A program made the position numbers and the translations under genes. From NCBI RefSeq assembly GCF_964355755.1, contig NC_092670.1, positions 23,125,201-23,189,200 of the forward strand: a stretch of 64,000 nt of DNA, read 5' to 3'. Position 1 is the stretch's first letter. Each line of letters opens with the position of its first letter. The notes beneath the pieces were generated by a model. It did not search any database and was not told the DNA's origin. It worked only from the letters and a program-made list of their open reading frames with translations. The stretch comes from Antedon mediterranea. Its lineage: Eukaryota; Echinodermata; Crinoidea; Comatulida; Antedonidae. Below are positions 10,048-21,475 of this stretch, one piece after another.

Positions 10048-12035
10048 TTGCAGCAATGGTTTTGGAATTATATTTCTGTGAATAGAATTCAGAATAGAAT
10101 ACTATAAAAAACTTTTTAAGAATTGAAAATAGAACTGGAAATCATGAAAAAAAAAAACAATTTGATAAAAACAAGCTGACAATAATTATGACTCTCTATG
10201 CACAAGGGGCAGCGAGTAATCTGTAACTTCAACCCATGTCATTCTCCTGTATAGGAAAATCAAAATCTGGTGAATAAACACATTTTAATCTTGTTTTTAT
10301 GTGAGTTATTATTATAAATATTGTTCTGAATTTGAATATGCAATGTTGCAATCTGTGCACATAACAATTGTTCAATAATTACCGGTATTCAAATAATGTT
10401 AAAAATAAAAAGTTAAATTTCACAGAAGAAAATACGTTTTATTTTATACGATCACCAATACTCCATTAGGTCTATCCATAATTTCATTTGTATCATTGTT
10501 TTTTTTATATTATTTTTTTATCTATCCAGGTCCACATGAAATTACTAATACAGTAATTTACTCATTTGGAAGAATAATCAATTATTATCTATGCAAGAGG
10601 GGCAGCGAATAATATGTAACTTCAACTCATGTCATTCTCCTGTATAGGGGAAACAATATCTGGTGAGTCAACACATTTTAATCTTGTTTTTATGTGAGTT
10701 ATATAATATTGTTCTGAATTTGAAAATGCAATCTTTCAATATCTACCGGTATTCAAGCAATGTTAAAAATAAAAAGTTACATTTTACAGAAGAAGAAAAA
10801 ACGTTTTGTTTTATACGATTACCAATACTTTATTAGGTCTATACATACTTTCAGTTGTATAACTGTTTTTAATAATTTTTTTCTATCTATCCAGGTCCAC
10901 ATGAAATTACTAATACAGTAATTTATTCATTTGCAAGAATAATCAATTCATTATCTATGCACGAGGAGCAGCGAATAATGTGTAACTTCAACCATGTTAT
11001 TCTCCTGTATAGGAGAAACAATATCTGGTGAGTAAACACATTTTAATCTTGTTTTTATATGAGTTATATTATTATAAATATTGTTCTGAATTTGAATATG
11101 CAATGTTGCAATCTGCACATAATAATCTTTCAATATCTACCAATATTCAAGTAATGTTAAAAATAAAAAGTTACATTTTACAGAAGAAGAAAATACGTTT
11201 TGTTTTATACGATTACCAATACTTCATTAGGTCTATACATACTTTCAGTTTTTTTTTCTATCTATGCAGGTCCACATGAAATTACTTATACAGCAATTTA
11301 TTCATTTGCAAGAATAATCAATTCATTTTGTTTTGGTTTTTAGGTGTACAATGGAATGGTTTCATCTCTTTAATTATAATGGGATCCGAATTTTTAGGCA
11401 GTCACTAATGCAGTCATTCGCTATTTAATAACATTTGTCTAAACGCGGCAAATTATTAAATTATTAATCATATTAATGGTTATTGTTAGAAAATAACAAT
11501 CTTCTATAAATAGATCAATAAATATGTGTTTAATAAATCCACAACTAACAAATTAACATGTATATAATGTAGTAAGTAAAATTACTGATCACCAACGTGT
11601 GCATGAACTACTGTATAGTATAAACAGCCTACTATATTATGTTAACAATTTTGTGCAATTTGCAATAACCAATGAAAGCTTTTATAAATAGGCCTACACA
11701 GACTTTGTGTGTTTTCTTTATTTTGTTTGAAATAAAAAATTATTTTTAACAGTTATGGTGTGGTGATATTAGTTTTATTAGAAATATTATATCTATTGGA
11801 GCAAGTTTCACTGGTAAATGAGATAATTGATCAGATCAAATCACAGAGCAGAGAAGACAAGAAATTGTTAGTATTATTATTCACACATGTAACTGGTTGT
11901 ATTGTAGTATATTTTGGTGTATAGAACTGAAATTACGGGAACAACATTGTTTGATGTCATAAAAATGAAACATAAAGGTATGTCCATTTTCGGAAAATAA
12001 TTCATCTCAGCGAGAACATACATTTAATTTAAAAA
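10048..12035 (+). other. 3' non-coding region of Helentron A
   Basis: No gene seen. It is similar to 53,832-55,103 after copy B. It contains three tandem units (10,196-11,330; annotated separately), then a shared block beginning near the TTTTTAGG at 11,337 and running through AATAAAAAATTATT near 11,730, a possible polyadenylation region. Copy B has about 170 extra bases just after its stop codon (53,855-54,015) that copy A lacks. Confidence 0.6.
10196..11335 (+). repeat. Three 366-393 bp tandem units in Helentron A 3' region
   Basis: Units start at CTATGCA at 10,196, 10,589 and 10,955. Each contains a TCTCCTGTATAGG-like segment followed by a GTGA(G/A)T-type word, an ATACGTTTTRTTTTATACGAT-like stretch, and a pyrimidine tract ending in (C/G)CAGGTCCACATG. 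Copy B has a single unit (54,072-54,430). The paired donor-like and acceptor-like words make the unit look exon-intron derived, but no transcript evidence is available. Confidence 0.85.
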
Positions 12036-14045
12036 GGAAATTTGGCAGGTACAACTGAGATTTGTAATAATTATGTTGAAGTAATGAAATATGAAAAAAA
12101 CAAATAAAACTCCTACCTTTCCAATTACTATTATCTTAGCATGACCCCATAGCATGATCAAACAGCATTCGATAGGAAAATTGTTCTGAGCAACAACATG
12201 TTGACATTTTGAGGAAATTCAGGTAGGTAGAAGTGAGATTTTAATGAATTGTGTCTATTTTGTGTCATACGTCTAATATATATTACAGTGAAGCATACAA
12301 AATATTACGAGACCCATATTTTTATTCTAATTTTACATTTTTTTTACTTGATGACGTCATCAAAATAAAACATGAAGGTAAGAACTTTATAGAATAATTA
12401 TCTAAATAATTATATTCTTAGAAGTTGAAGAATGTTGGGCACGCTGGCAAGTATTATGCCATCCTATGAGTATGACATAAATATAGTTACAGTGCTGACA
12501 GCATATTACTGAATATATTGTATATGTTATATAATTTAATTATCTATTAAATAATTAATACAATTTTGAAGGATTTTGGAAACATGAAACTGAGATGCGC
12601 TCTAATCTGACTTATTGAATTCCACTGGCCATATGATGACGTCATGACATAGATAGACAAAATATGTAATTGAATTCAAATCTACTCTATTCAAATTATA
12701 CGTAATTTTTGCGTAGCAAGCCATTTTTATCATGACAAAAGTTGCTAAATATTATGAAACACACTTTCGTAAAGTTTGTGTTAAGAATTTAAAAGCAACC
12801 ATAAATTCCATAAAATCGCGCATAACTTGCGCTGCTCGACTCTAAAATCATATAACGAAGCTTATTGCCATCTACAGCTACAGGTCAATCTTATGACAAA
12901 GTTATACAATCTTATGTTGGCCAGATAAGTATACAGTATACACTATATACTGTATACGTACTACATACACTGCAGTATAGGTGAAAACAAGTGACCAAAG
13001 TTATTGACGCTTTTGCACATAATGACGTCATAAAAAAAATTAAATGGTGAATCATGCGAAAGATAATTGATTGACCTAGACAATATAAAAAAATGAGGGC
13101 AATGGAATACGGATAAGTGGAGATGCGCTCTATTAAATGTGATGAGCTATGACGAAAGAGACAAAAATCCTATAATTTATATTCGAGTGGCCATACGATG
13201 ACGTCACAATGTCCGGTTAGCCATATCAATGCATGATTCGAGAAAAACAACTCATCTACTTCCAGAATATGTAATTTTAAAAAAGTTCACCACGTAGTTT
13301 AGAATTTATGACTGTTTAAAAAAAGGTCTAATTTTGACGATTTTTTGAAGTTTTTCATCAAAAACACGCGCAAATTATCCAATTCTACGTGCTCGTGTGA
13401 CGTGATTTTAAGTCGAAATTGATTGAAAATTTATAAATTTACTAGAAAAGGCTGAAAAAATAAAAATCAAGCAAAAAAAAGATGTTTTTGCGCTACGTGC
13501 GCACGCGCGCGTAAAAAAATTGCGCACGCGTGGGAATTTTTTAAATGCTCAAAATGACATGAAACGCATAGAAAATTGATTAGAAATTGATTTTTCGCAT
13601 TTTGAAATTTTAAACGCGCGTGCGCGCGTAATTTTCTGCGCAACCTGCCATTTTTAATTCATAGAAAGTTTGCGCATGAAATGACTTAAATTTTCACCAA
13701 GTTTCAATACAAAATGACGTTTGGTTTTTAATCTATGATCAATCAGTTAAATTCATAAAATCGCGCGTAACTTACGCTGCGTAACTCCGAAATCGTCCAA
13801 AAGCTTGGCTGCACATCTACAGCTATAGGTCAATCTTATGACAAAGTTATACAATCTTATGTTGGCCAGAATTAGAGATATACGACCAACAAAATTCGTG
13901 GAAAGAAAGAAGAACATAGAAAAAAAAAAAAAAAAAAAAAAAAAAAGATCCTGACAATAACAAGGGGTTATCCGCCAAGTGCGGATAACCAAAAAAAAAA
14001 AGATCCTGACAATAACAAGGGGTTATCCGCCAAGTGCGGATAACC
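12036..14045 (+). repeat. Diverged leading part of the 1.2 kb satellite (array 1)
   Basis: Gene-free. It contains older relatives of the array units: TGACGTCATC at about 12,352, CATATGATGACGTCATGAC at about 12,630, a CGCGCATAACTTGCGCTGC-like block at 12,816, and a nearly standard unit from about 12,900 to the double hairpin module at 13,966-14,045. The early part (12,290-12,700) resembles 62,040-62,450 in array 2. A block at 12,680-12,980 matches 55,230-55,590, so the edge of the array is shared by both loci. Confidence 0.75.
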
Positions 14046-14090
14046 AACTAGATTTGAACTCGTCACTACGGACGAGTTAGGTTATCCGCA
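13966..14090 (+). repeat. Hairpin module of the satellite (two copies of the first hairpin plus the second hairpin)
   Basis: GGTTATCCGC-CAAGT-GCGGATAACC is a perfect 10 bp stem with 5 nt loop at 13,966-13,990 and again at 14,021-14,045. It is followed by AACTCGTC-ACTACG-GACGAGTT (14,057-14,078), then a further GGTTATCCGC. The same module recurs at 17,542, 19,912, 19,947, 57,048, 58,258, 59,480, 61,854, 61,930 and 63,509 (start of the first hairpin). In 57,048 and 58,258 the loop is CAAGA. Units without poly(A) lack the first hairpin but keep the second. Confidence 0.95.
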
Positions 14091-17000
14091 TCGCAAAAGC
14101 CACGCGCACGCCACACGTCAGAATATTGCCTGCAGAAAAACGATTATGCCATTGAAAAAAAAATTAGTGCGCTCTCTATTTTGCGTCACGTATAAGTATA
14201 TACGGTATACGCTATATACTGTATAGGTACTACATACAGTGCAGAATAGGTGAAAATAAGTGACCAAAGTTACTGACGCTTTTGCACATGATGACGTCAT
14301 AGAAATTTCAAAAAATGTGAATCATGCGAAAGATAATTGATTGACCTAGACAATATAAAAAAATGGAGGGAAATGGAATACGGATAAGTGGAGATGCGCT
14401 TTATTAAATGTGACGAGCTATGACGAAAGAGAAAAAAATCCTATATTTTATATTCGAGTGGCCATACGATGACGTCATAATGTTCGGTTAGCCATATTAA
14501 TGCATGATTCGATAAATACAACTCATCTACTTCCAGAATATGTAATTTAAAAAAAGTTCACCACGTAGTTTAGAATTTATTACTGTTTAAAAAAAGGCAT
14601 AATTTTGACGAATTTCTTAACTTTTTTTTCAAAAATTCGCGCAAATTTTCAAATTCTACGTGCTCGTATGACGTGATATTAAGTCGAAATTGTTTGAAAG
14701 CTGGTAAATTTTCTAAAAAAGACAGGAAAAACAAAAATCAATCAAAAAAATGATGTTTTTGCGCTACGTGCGCACGTGCGCGTAAAAAAATTGCGCACGC
14801 GTGGGAATTTTTGAAATGCTCAAAATGACATGAAACGCGTAGAAAGTTGATTAGATATTAATTTTTCGCATTTTAAAATTTTAAATACGCGTGCGCGCGT
14901 AACTTTTTATGAAACATGCCATTTTTAATCCATAGAAACTTTGCGCATTATATGACTTAAATTTTCACAAAGTTTCAATACAAAACGACTTTTAGTTTTT
15001 ATTCTATGATCAATCATTGAAATTCACAAAATCGCGCGTAACTTACGCTGCGCGACTCGAAATTTGAAAAAAAAAGTTTCTTGCACATCTACAGCTACAG
15101 GGCAATCTTTTGACAAAGTTATACAATCATATGTTGGCCAGAATTAGAGATAGGCTGCGCACAAAAAATGGGGGAGAAGGATGTAAGGAAAGAAATAAAT
15201 ACTAGATTTGAACTCGTCACTACGGACGAGTTAGGTTATCCGCAGCGCAAAAGCCACGTGCACGTCGTACGTTAGAATATTGCGCGCAGATAAACGATGA
15301 TGCCATTGAAACAATTTCAGTTTTCTCTCTATTTTGCGTCACGTCTAAGTATATACGGTATACACTATAATTATACTCTATACGTACTACATACAGTGCA
15401 GAATAGGTGAAAATAAGTGACCAAAGTTATTGACGCTTTTGGACATGATGACGTCATCACAATTTTTAAACTAATGAATCATGCGAAAGATAATTGATTG
15501 ACTTAGACAATATAAAGAAATGGAGGGCAATGGAATACGGATAAGTGGAGATGCGCTCTATTAAATGTTATGAGCTATACGAAAGAGAAAAAAATCCTAT
15601 ATTTTATATTTGAGTGGCCTTACGATGACGTCACAATGTCCAGTTAGTTATATTGATGCATGATTCGATATCTACAACTCATCTACTTCCACAATATGTA
15701 ATTTAAAAAAAGTTCACCACGTAGTTTAGAATCTATGACTTTTTAAAAAAAGGCATAATTTTCACGATTTTTTTAACTTTTTCATCAAAAACGCGCGCAA
15801 ATTGTTCAATTCTACGTGCTCGTATGACGTGATTTTAAGTCAAAATCCATTGAAAATTGTTAAATTTACTAGAAAAGGCTGAAAAAACAAAAATCAAGCA
15901 AAAAAAATATGTTTTTGCGCTACGTGCGCACGCGCGCGTAAAAAAATGCGCGCTGGTGGGAATTTTTGAAATGCTCAAAATGACCTGAAACGCGTAGAAA
16001 ATTGATTAGAAATTGATTTTTCGCAATTTGAAATTTTACACGCGCGTGCGCGCGTAACTTTTTTTGCAAACTGCCATTTTTAATCTACAGAAAGTTTTCG
16101 CTTTATATGACTTAAATTTTCACCAAGTTTCAATACAAAATGACTTTTGGTTTTTAATCTATGATCAATAATTGAAATTCATAAAATCGCGCGTAACTTA
16201 CGCTGCGCGACTCGAAATTTGAAAAAAAAAGTTTCTTGCACATCTACAGATATAGGGCAATCTTTTGACAAAGTTATACAATCTTCTGTTGGCTAGAATT
16301 AGAGATACGCTGCCCACAAAAAATGGGAGAGAAGTGTGGAAAGAAAGAAATAAATACTAGATTTGAACTCGTCACTACGGACGAGTTAGGTTATCCGCAG
16401 CGCAAAGGCCACGTGCACGTCATACATTAAAATATTGCGCGCAGAAAAACGATTAAGTCATTGAAACAATTTCAGTGTGCTCTCTATTTTTCGTCACGTC
16501 TGAATATATACGGTATACGCTATATACTGTATACGTACTACATACAGTGCAGAATAGGTGAAAATAAGTGACCAAAGTTATTGACGCTTTTGAACGTGAT
16601 GACGTCATCACAATTTTGAAAATGGTGAATCGTGCGAAAGATAATTGATAGACCTAGACAACATAAAAAAATGGGGGAAATGGAATACAAATAAGGGGAG
16701 ATGCGCTATATTAAATGTGACGAGCTACGAGGAAAGAGACAAAAATCCTATATTTTATATTCGAGTAGCCACACGATGACGTCACAATGTCCGGTTAGCC
16801 ATATTGATGCCTGATTTGATATCTGCAACTCATCTACTATCAGAATATGTAATTATAAAAAAGTTCACCACGTAGTTTAGAATCTATGACTGTTTAAAAA
16901 AAGGCATAATTTTGACAAATTTTTGAACTTTTTCATCAAAAACGCGCGCAAATTATCCAATTCTACGTGCTCGTGTGACGTGATTTAAAGTCGAAATTGA

Positions 17001-20000
17001 TTGAAAATTTATAAATTTACTAGAAAAGGCTGAAAAAACAAAAAACAAGCAAAAAAAGGATGTTTTTGCGCTACGTGCGCACGCGCGCGTAAAAAAATTG
17101 CGCACGCGTGGGAATTTTTGAAATGCTCAAAATGACATGAAACGCGTAGAAAGTTGATTAGAAATTGATTTTTCGCATTTTGAAATTTTAAACGCGCGTG
17201 CGCGCGTAACTTTTTGTAAAACATGCTATTTTTAATCCATAGAAAGTTTGCGCATGATATGACTTAAATTTTCACCAAGTTTCAATACAAAATGACTTTT
17301 AGTTTTTATTCTATGATCAATCATTGAAATTCACAAAATTGCGCGTAACTTACGCTGCGCGACTCGAAATTTGAAAATAAAAGTTTCTTGCACATCTACA
17401 GCTACATATCAATCTTATGAAAAAGTTATACAATCATATGTTGCCCAAAATTAGAGATATGCGACCAACAAAATTCGTGGAAAGAAAGAAGAAAATAGAA
17501 AAAAAAAGAGAAAAAAAAAAAAGATCCTGACAATAACAAGAGGTTATCCGCCAAGTGCGGATAACCAACTAGATTTGAACTCGTCACTACGGACGAGTTA
17601 GGTTATCCGCAGTGCAAAAGCCACGTGCACGTCATACGTTAGAATAGTGCGCGCAAAAAAATAAAACGATTATGGCATTGAAAAATGTTAGTGCGCTCTC
17701 TATGTTGCGTCGCGTCTAAGTATATACGGTATAACACTATATACTGTATACGTACTACATACAGTGCAGAATAGGTGAAAATAAGTGACCAAAGTTATTG
17801 ACGCATTTGAACATGATGACGTCATCACAATTTTTAAAATGGTGGATCATGCGAAAGATAATTGATTGATCTAGACAATATAAAAAAATTGAGTGAAATG
17901 GAATAAGGATAAGTAGAGATGCGCTCTATTAAAATGACGAGCTATGACGAAAGAGAAAAAAATCCTATATTTTATATTCGGGTGGCCATACGATGACGTC
18001 ACAATGTCTGGTTAGCCATATCAATGCATGATTCGAGAAAAACAACCCATCTACTTCCAGAATATGTAATTTTAAAAAAGTTCACCACGTAGTTTAGAAT
18101 TTATGACTGTTTAAAAAAAGGTCTAATTTTGACGATTTTTTGAAGTTTTTCATCAAAAACACGCGCAAATTATCCGATTCTACGTGCTCGTGTGACGTGA
18201 TTTTAAGTCGAAATTGATTGAAAATTCATAAATTTACTAGAAAAGGCTGAAAAAACAAAAATCAAGCAAAAAAAAGATGTTTTTGCGCTACGTGCGCACG
18301 CGCGCGTAAAAAAATGCGCACGCGTGGGAATTTTTGAAATGCTCAAAATGACCTAAAACGCATAGAAAGTTGATTAGAAATGGATTTTTCGCAATTTGAA
18401 ATTTTAAACGCGCATGCGCGCGTAACTTTTTGTGCAACCTGCCATTTTTAATCCATAGAAAGTTTGCACCTAATATAACTTAAATTTTCACCAAGTTTCA
18501 ATACAAAATGACTTTTGGTTTTTAATCTATGATCAATCATTGAAATTCATAAAATCGCGCGTAACTTACGCTGCGCGACTCAAAATTCATAAAAAAAAGT
18601 TTCATGCACATCTACAGCTACAGGGCAATCTTTTGACAAATTTATACAATCATATGTTGGCCAGAATTAGAGATACGCTGCCAACAAAAAATTGGAAAGA
18701 AGTGTGTAAAGAAAGAAAAAAATACTAGATTTGAACTCGTCACTACGGACGAGTTAGGTTATCCGCAGAGCAAACGCCACGCGCACGTCATACGTTAGAA
18801 TATTGCGCAGAGAAAACCATTATGCCATTGAAAAAATGTTAGTGCGCTCTCTATTTTACGTCACGTCTAAGTATACACAGTATACACTATATATTGTATA
18901 CGTACTACATACAGTGAAGAATATGTGAAAATAAGTGGCCCAAGTTATTGACGCTTTTGGACATGATGACGTCATCACAATTTTTAAAACGGTATATCAT
19001 GCGAAAGATAATTGATTGGCATAGACAATATAAAAAAATGGGGGGAAATAGAATTAGGATAAGTGGAGATGCGCTCTATTAAATGTGATGAGCTATGACG
19101 AAAGAGACAAAAATCCTATATTTTATATTTGAGTGGCCATACGATGACGTCACTATGTCCTGTTAGCCATATCGATGCATGATTCGATATCTACAACTCA
19201 TCAACTTCCAGAATGTGTAATTTAAAAAAAGTTCACCTTGTAGTTTACAATCTATGACTGTTTTAAAAAAGGCATAATTTTCATGAATTTTTTAACTTTT
19301 TCATCAAAAACGCGCGTAAATTGTTCAATTCTACGTGCTCGTATGACGTGATTTTAAGTCGAAATTGTTTGAAAGTTGGTAAATTTACTAAAAAAGACAG
19401 GAAAAACAAAAATCAAGCAAAAAAAAGATGTTTTTGCGCTACGTGCGCACGCGCGCGTAAAAAATTTGCGCACGCGTGGGAATTTTTGAAATGCTCAAAA
19501 TGACCTGAAACGCGTAGAAAGTTGATTAGAATTTGATTTTTTGCCTTTTGAAATTTTAAACGCGCGTGCGCGCGTAACTTTTTAGAAAAGTGCCATTTTA
19601 AATCCATAGAAAGTTAGCGCATGATATAAATAACACTTTTGCCAAGTTTCAATTAAAATTGCTTTTTGGTTTTCAATCTATGTTAAATACGCAAAATTCA
19701 CAAAATCGCGCGTAACTTACGCTGCGCGACTCTAAAGTCAAAAAACGAAACGTCCTGCACATCTACAGCTACAGGTCAATCTTATGAAAAAGTTACACAA
19801 TCTTCTGTTTGCCAGAATTAGAGATACGCTGCCAACAAAATTCAGGGAAAGAAAGAAGAATAACATAGAAAAAAAAAAAAAAAAAAAAAAAAGATCCTGA
19901 CAATAACAAGAGGTTATCCGCCAAGTGCGGATAACCAATAACAAGAGGTTATCCGCCAAGTGCGGATAACCAACTAGATTTGAACTCGTCACTACGGACG

Positions 20001-20800
20001 AGTTAGGTTATCCGCAGAGCAAAAGCCACGTGCACGTCATACGTTAGAATATTGCGCAGAGAAAAACATTATGCCATTGAAAAAATGTTAGTGCGCTCTC
20101 TATTTTACGTAACGTCTAATTATACACGGTATACACTATATATTGTATACGTACTACATACAGTGAAGAATATGTGAAAATAAGTGGCCCAAGTTATTGA
20201 CGCTTTTGGACATGATGACGTCATCACAATTTTAAAAACTGTATATCATGCGAAAGATAATTGATTGGCATAGACAATATAAAAAAATGGGGGGAAATGG
20301 AATTTGGATAAGTGGAGATGCGCTCTATTAAATGTGATGAGCTATGACGAAAGAGACAAAAATCCTATATTTTATATTTGAGTGGCCATACGATGACGTC
20401 ACTATGTCCTGTTAGCCATATCGATGCATGATTCGATATCTACAACTCATCAACTTACAGAATGTGTAATTTAAAAAAAGTTCACCTCGTAGTTTACAAT
20501 CTATGACTGTTTTAAAAAAGGCATAATTTTGACAAATTTTTGAACTTTTTCTTCAAAAACGCGCGCAAATTGTTCAATTCTACGTGCTCGTATGACGTGA
20601 TTTTAAGTCGAAATTGATTGAAAATTGGTAAATTTACTAGAAAAGGCTGAAAAAACAAAAATCAAGCAAAAAAAAGATGCTTCTGCGCTACGTGCGCACG
20701 CGCGCGTGAAAAAAATGCGCACGCTTGGGAATTTTTGAAATGCTTAAAATGCCCTGAAACGCGTAGAAAGTTGATTAGAAATGGATATTTTTGCGCGTTT
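14049..20800 (+). repeat. Satellite array 1: tandem units of about 1.15-1.25 kb
   Basis: The anchor TAGATTTGAACTCGTC recurs at 14,049, 15,203, 16,358, 17,570, 18,726 and 19,975, giving units of 1154, 1155, 1212, 1156 and 1249 bp and a truncated sixth unit ending near 20,800. Each unit carries GTATAC-rich sequence, two TGACGTCA palindromes about 178 bp apart (14,292 and 14,470), a TACGTGCTCG segment, and two CpG-rich palindromic blocks (GCGCACGCGCGCGTAA and CGCGCGTGCGCGCGT). Length variation comes mainly from a poly(A) plus GATCCTGACAATAACAAG plus hairpin cassette that is absent, single or double at the unit junction. No coding frame of note. Confidence 0.95.
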
Positions 20801-21190
20801 CTTCTTTATTTGTGCATTTCGTTTTATATTTTCACGTTTTCTTTTGTTTATATGCGATTCCTTCTTTAATTGTGTGATTTCTTCTTTAATTGTGTGATTC
20901 CTTCCTTAATTGTGTGAATATGATTTATATAGTGTGCGTGACAGTCGTGGGCCACCGTATAAAACAGAATATAACTGTATTTATGAAATATTCTAAATAT
21001 GTTATACAGTGTAGGAAAGATTAAATTACGAGACTTATTTTTTAATTCAATTTTTAACTTGAAGGAATCATGAAAATGTAATATAAAATAGTAATTTAAA
21101 TCTAGTATTTTGTGCTGCCACCTAGCATAGTTTTTTTTTTCACTTCTGGTCAACATGTATCATGTATGCATCCTCTGTCTGCTGAAAGTA
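20801..21190. other. Junction between satellite array 1 and the OB-fold gene
   Basis: The satellite breaks off near 20,800. It is followed by short T-rich near-repeats (TTCTTTAATTGTGTGATT three times at 20,850-20,910) and then, at 21,020-21,140, a dispersed block starting ATTACGAGAC. Relatives of that block lie at about 12,300, 29,365 and 62,173. No gene seen. Confidence 0.6.
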
Positions 21191-21475
21191 GACAATACGC
21201 GCATGCGCGAGAGTAGTTCGGGTTAAGCCACGCCCATTTATGTAAATTACCCACGTTCGTCATGGAAAAAAAAATTGGACGGGGGTAAATGTGATATATT
21301 TTATGTTGTGATTGGGTATTTAGTTATTTGGTAATGACTGAACATGCGCACTTTATTTTTATATTGAGTATTTGATTGGTTAAAAATTTCCATATATGAC
21401 GTTGTTGCATAAAAGTTAAGATAGAGTAAAGTAGTTAGTTGGAAAGTCAATGTAAAGTCAAGGTGTTGGGAAAGG
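21190..21475 (+). promoter_or_regulatory. Candidate promoter of the OB-fold gene
   Basis: Upstream of the start codon are a CGCGCATGCGCG palindrome near 21,198 and a second CATGCGCAC near 21,341 (NRF1-like GCGCATGCGC sites). There are also ATTGG words (inverted CCAAT) at GTGATTGGG and TTTGATTGGTT. The same order (GTGATTGG, CATGCGCAC, TTTGATTGGTT, CATGCGCA) is kept before the duplicated copy at 29,500-29,640. No clear TATA box. The function is inferred from motifs and conservation between paralogues. Confidence 0.5.

Larger units (their letters stand above)
1..12035 (+). mobile_element. Helentron (Helitron2-type rolling-circle transposon), copy A, left end outside window
   Basis: The extent is defined by colinear similarity to copy B at 43,371-55,103: 90 bp leader repeats, AT-rich leader, one giant gene, then about 2 kb of 3' sequence. 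The similarity stops near 12,035, after which the two loci differ. The Rep (HUH plus two Tyr), PIF1 helicase and C-terminal endonuclease in one protein are the defining set of Helentrons. The left end lies before base 1, because the window opens inside the repeat array. I could not identify exact termini or the insertion site, so 12,035 may be the edge of a duplicated block and not the transposon end itself. Confidence 0.85.

Noticed and set aside
12036-12700. Exact 3' terminus of Helentron A
   Set aside because: I looked for a terminal hairpin and a target TT junction where similarity to copy B stops, but could not find a consistent pair, so no terminus is annotated.
13753-14047. Short minus-strand frames with poly-Phe runs across satellite junctions
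   Set aside because: They are translations of the poly(A) tracts and hairpin cassette and recur only because the satellite recurs.
14049-20800. CRISPR-like array
   Set aside because: Units exceed 1 kb, are eukaryotic satellite repeats without short unique spacers, and no cas-like gene is present.
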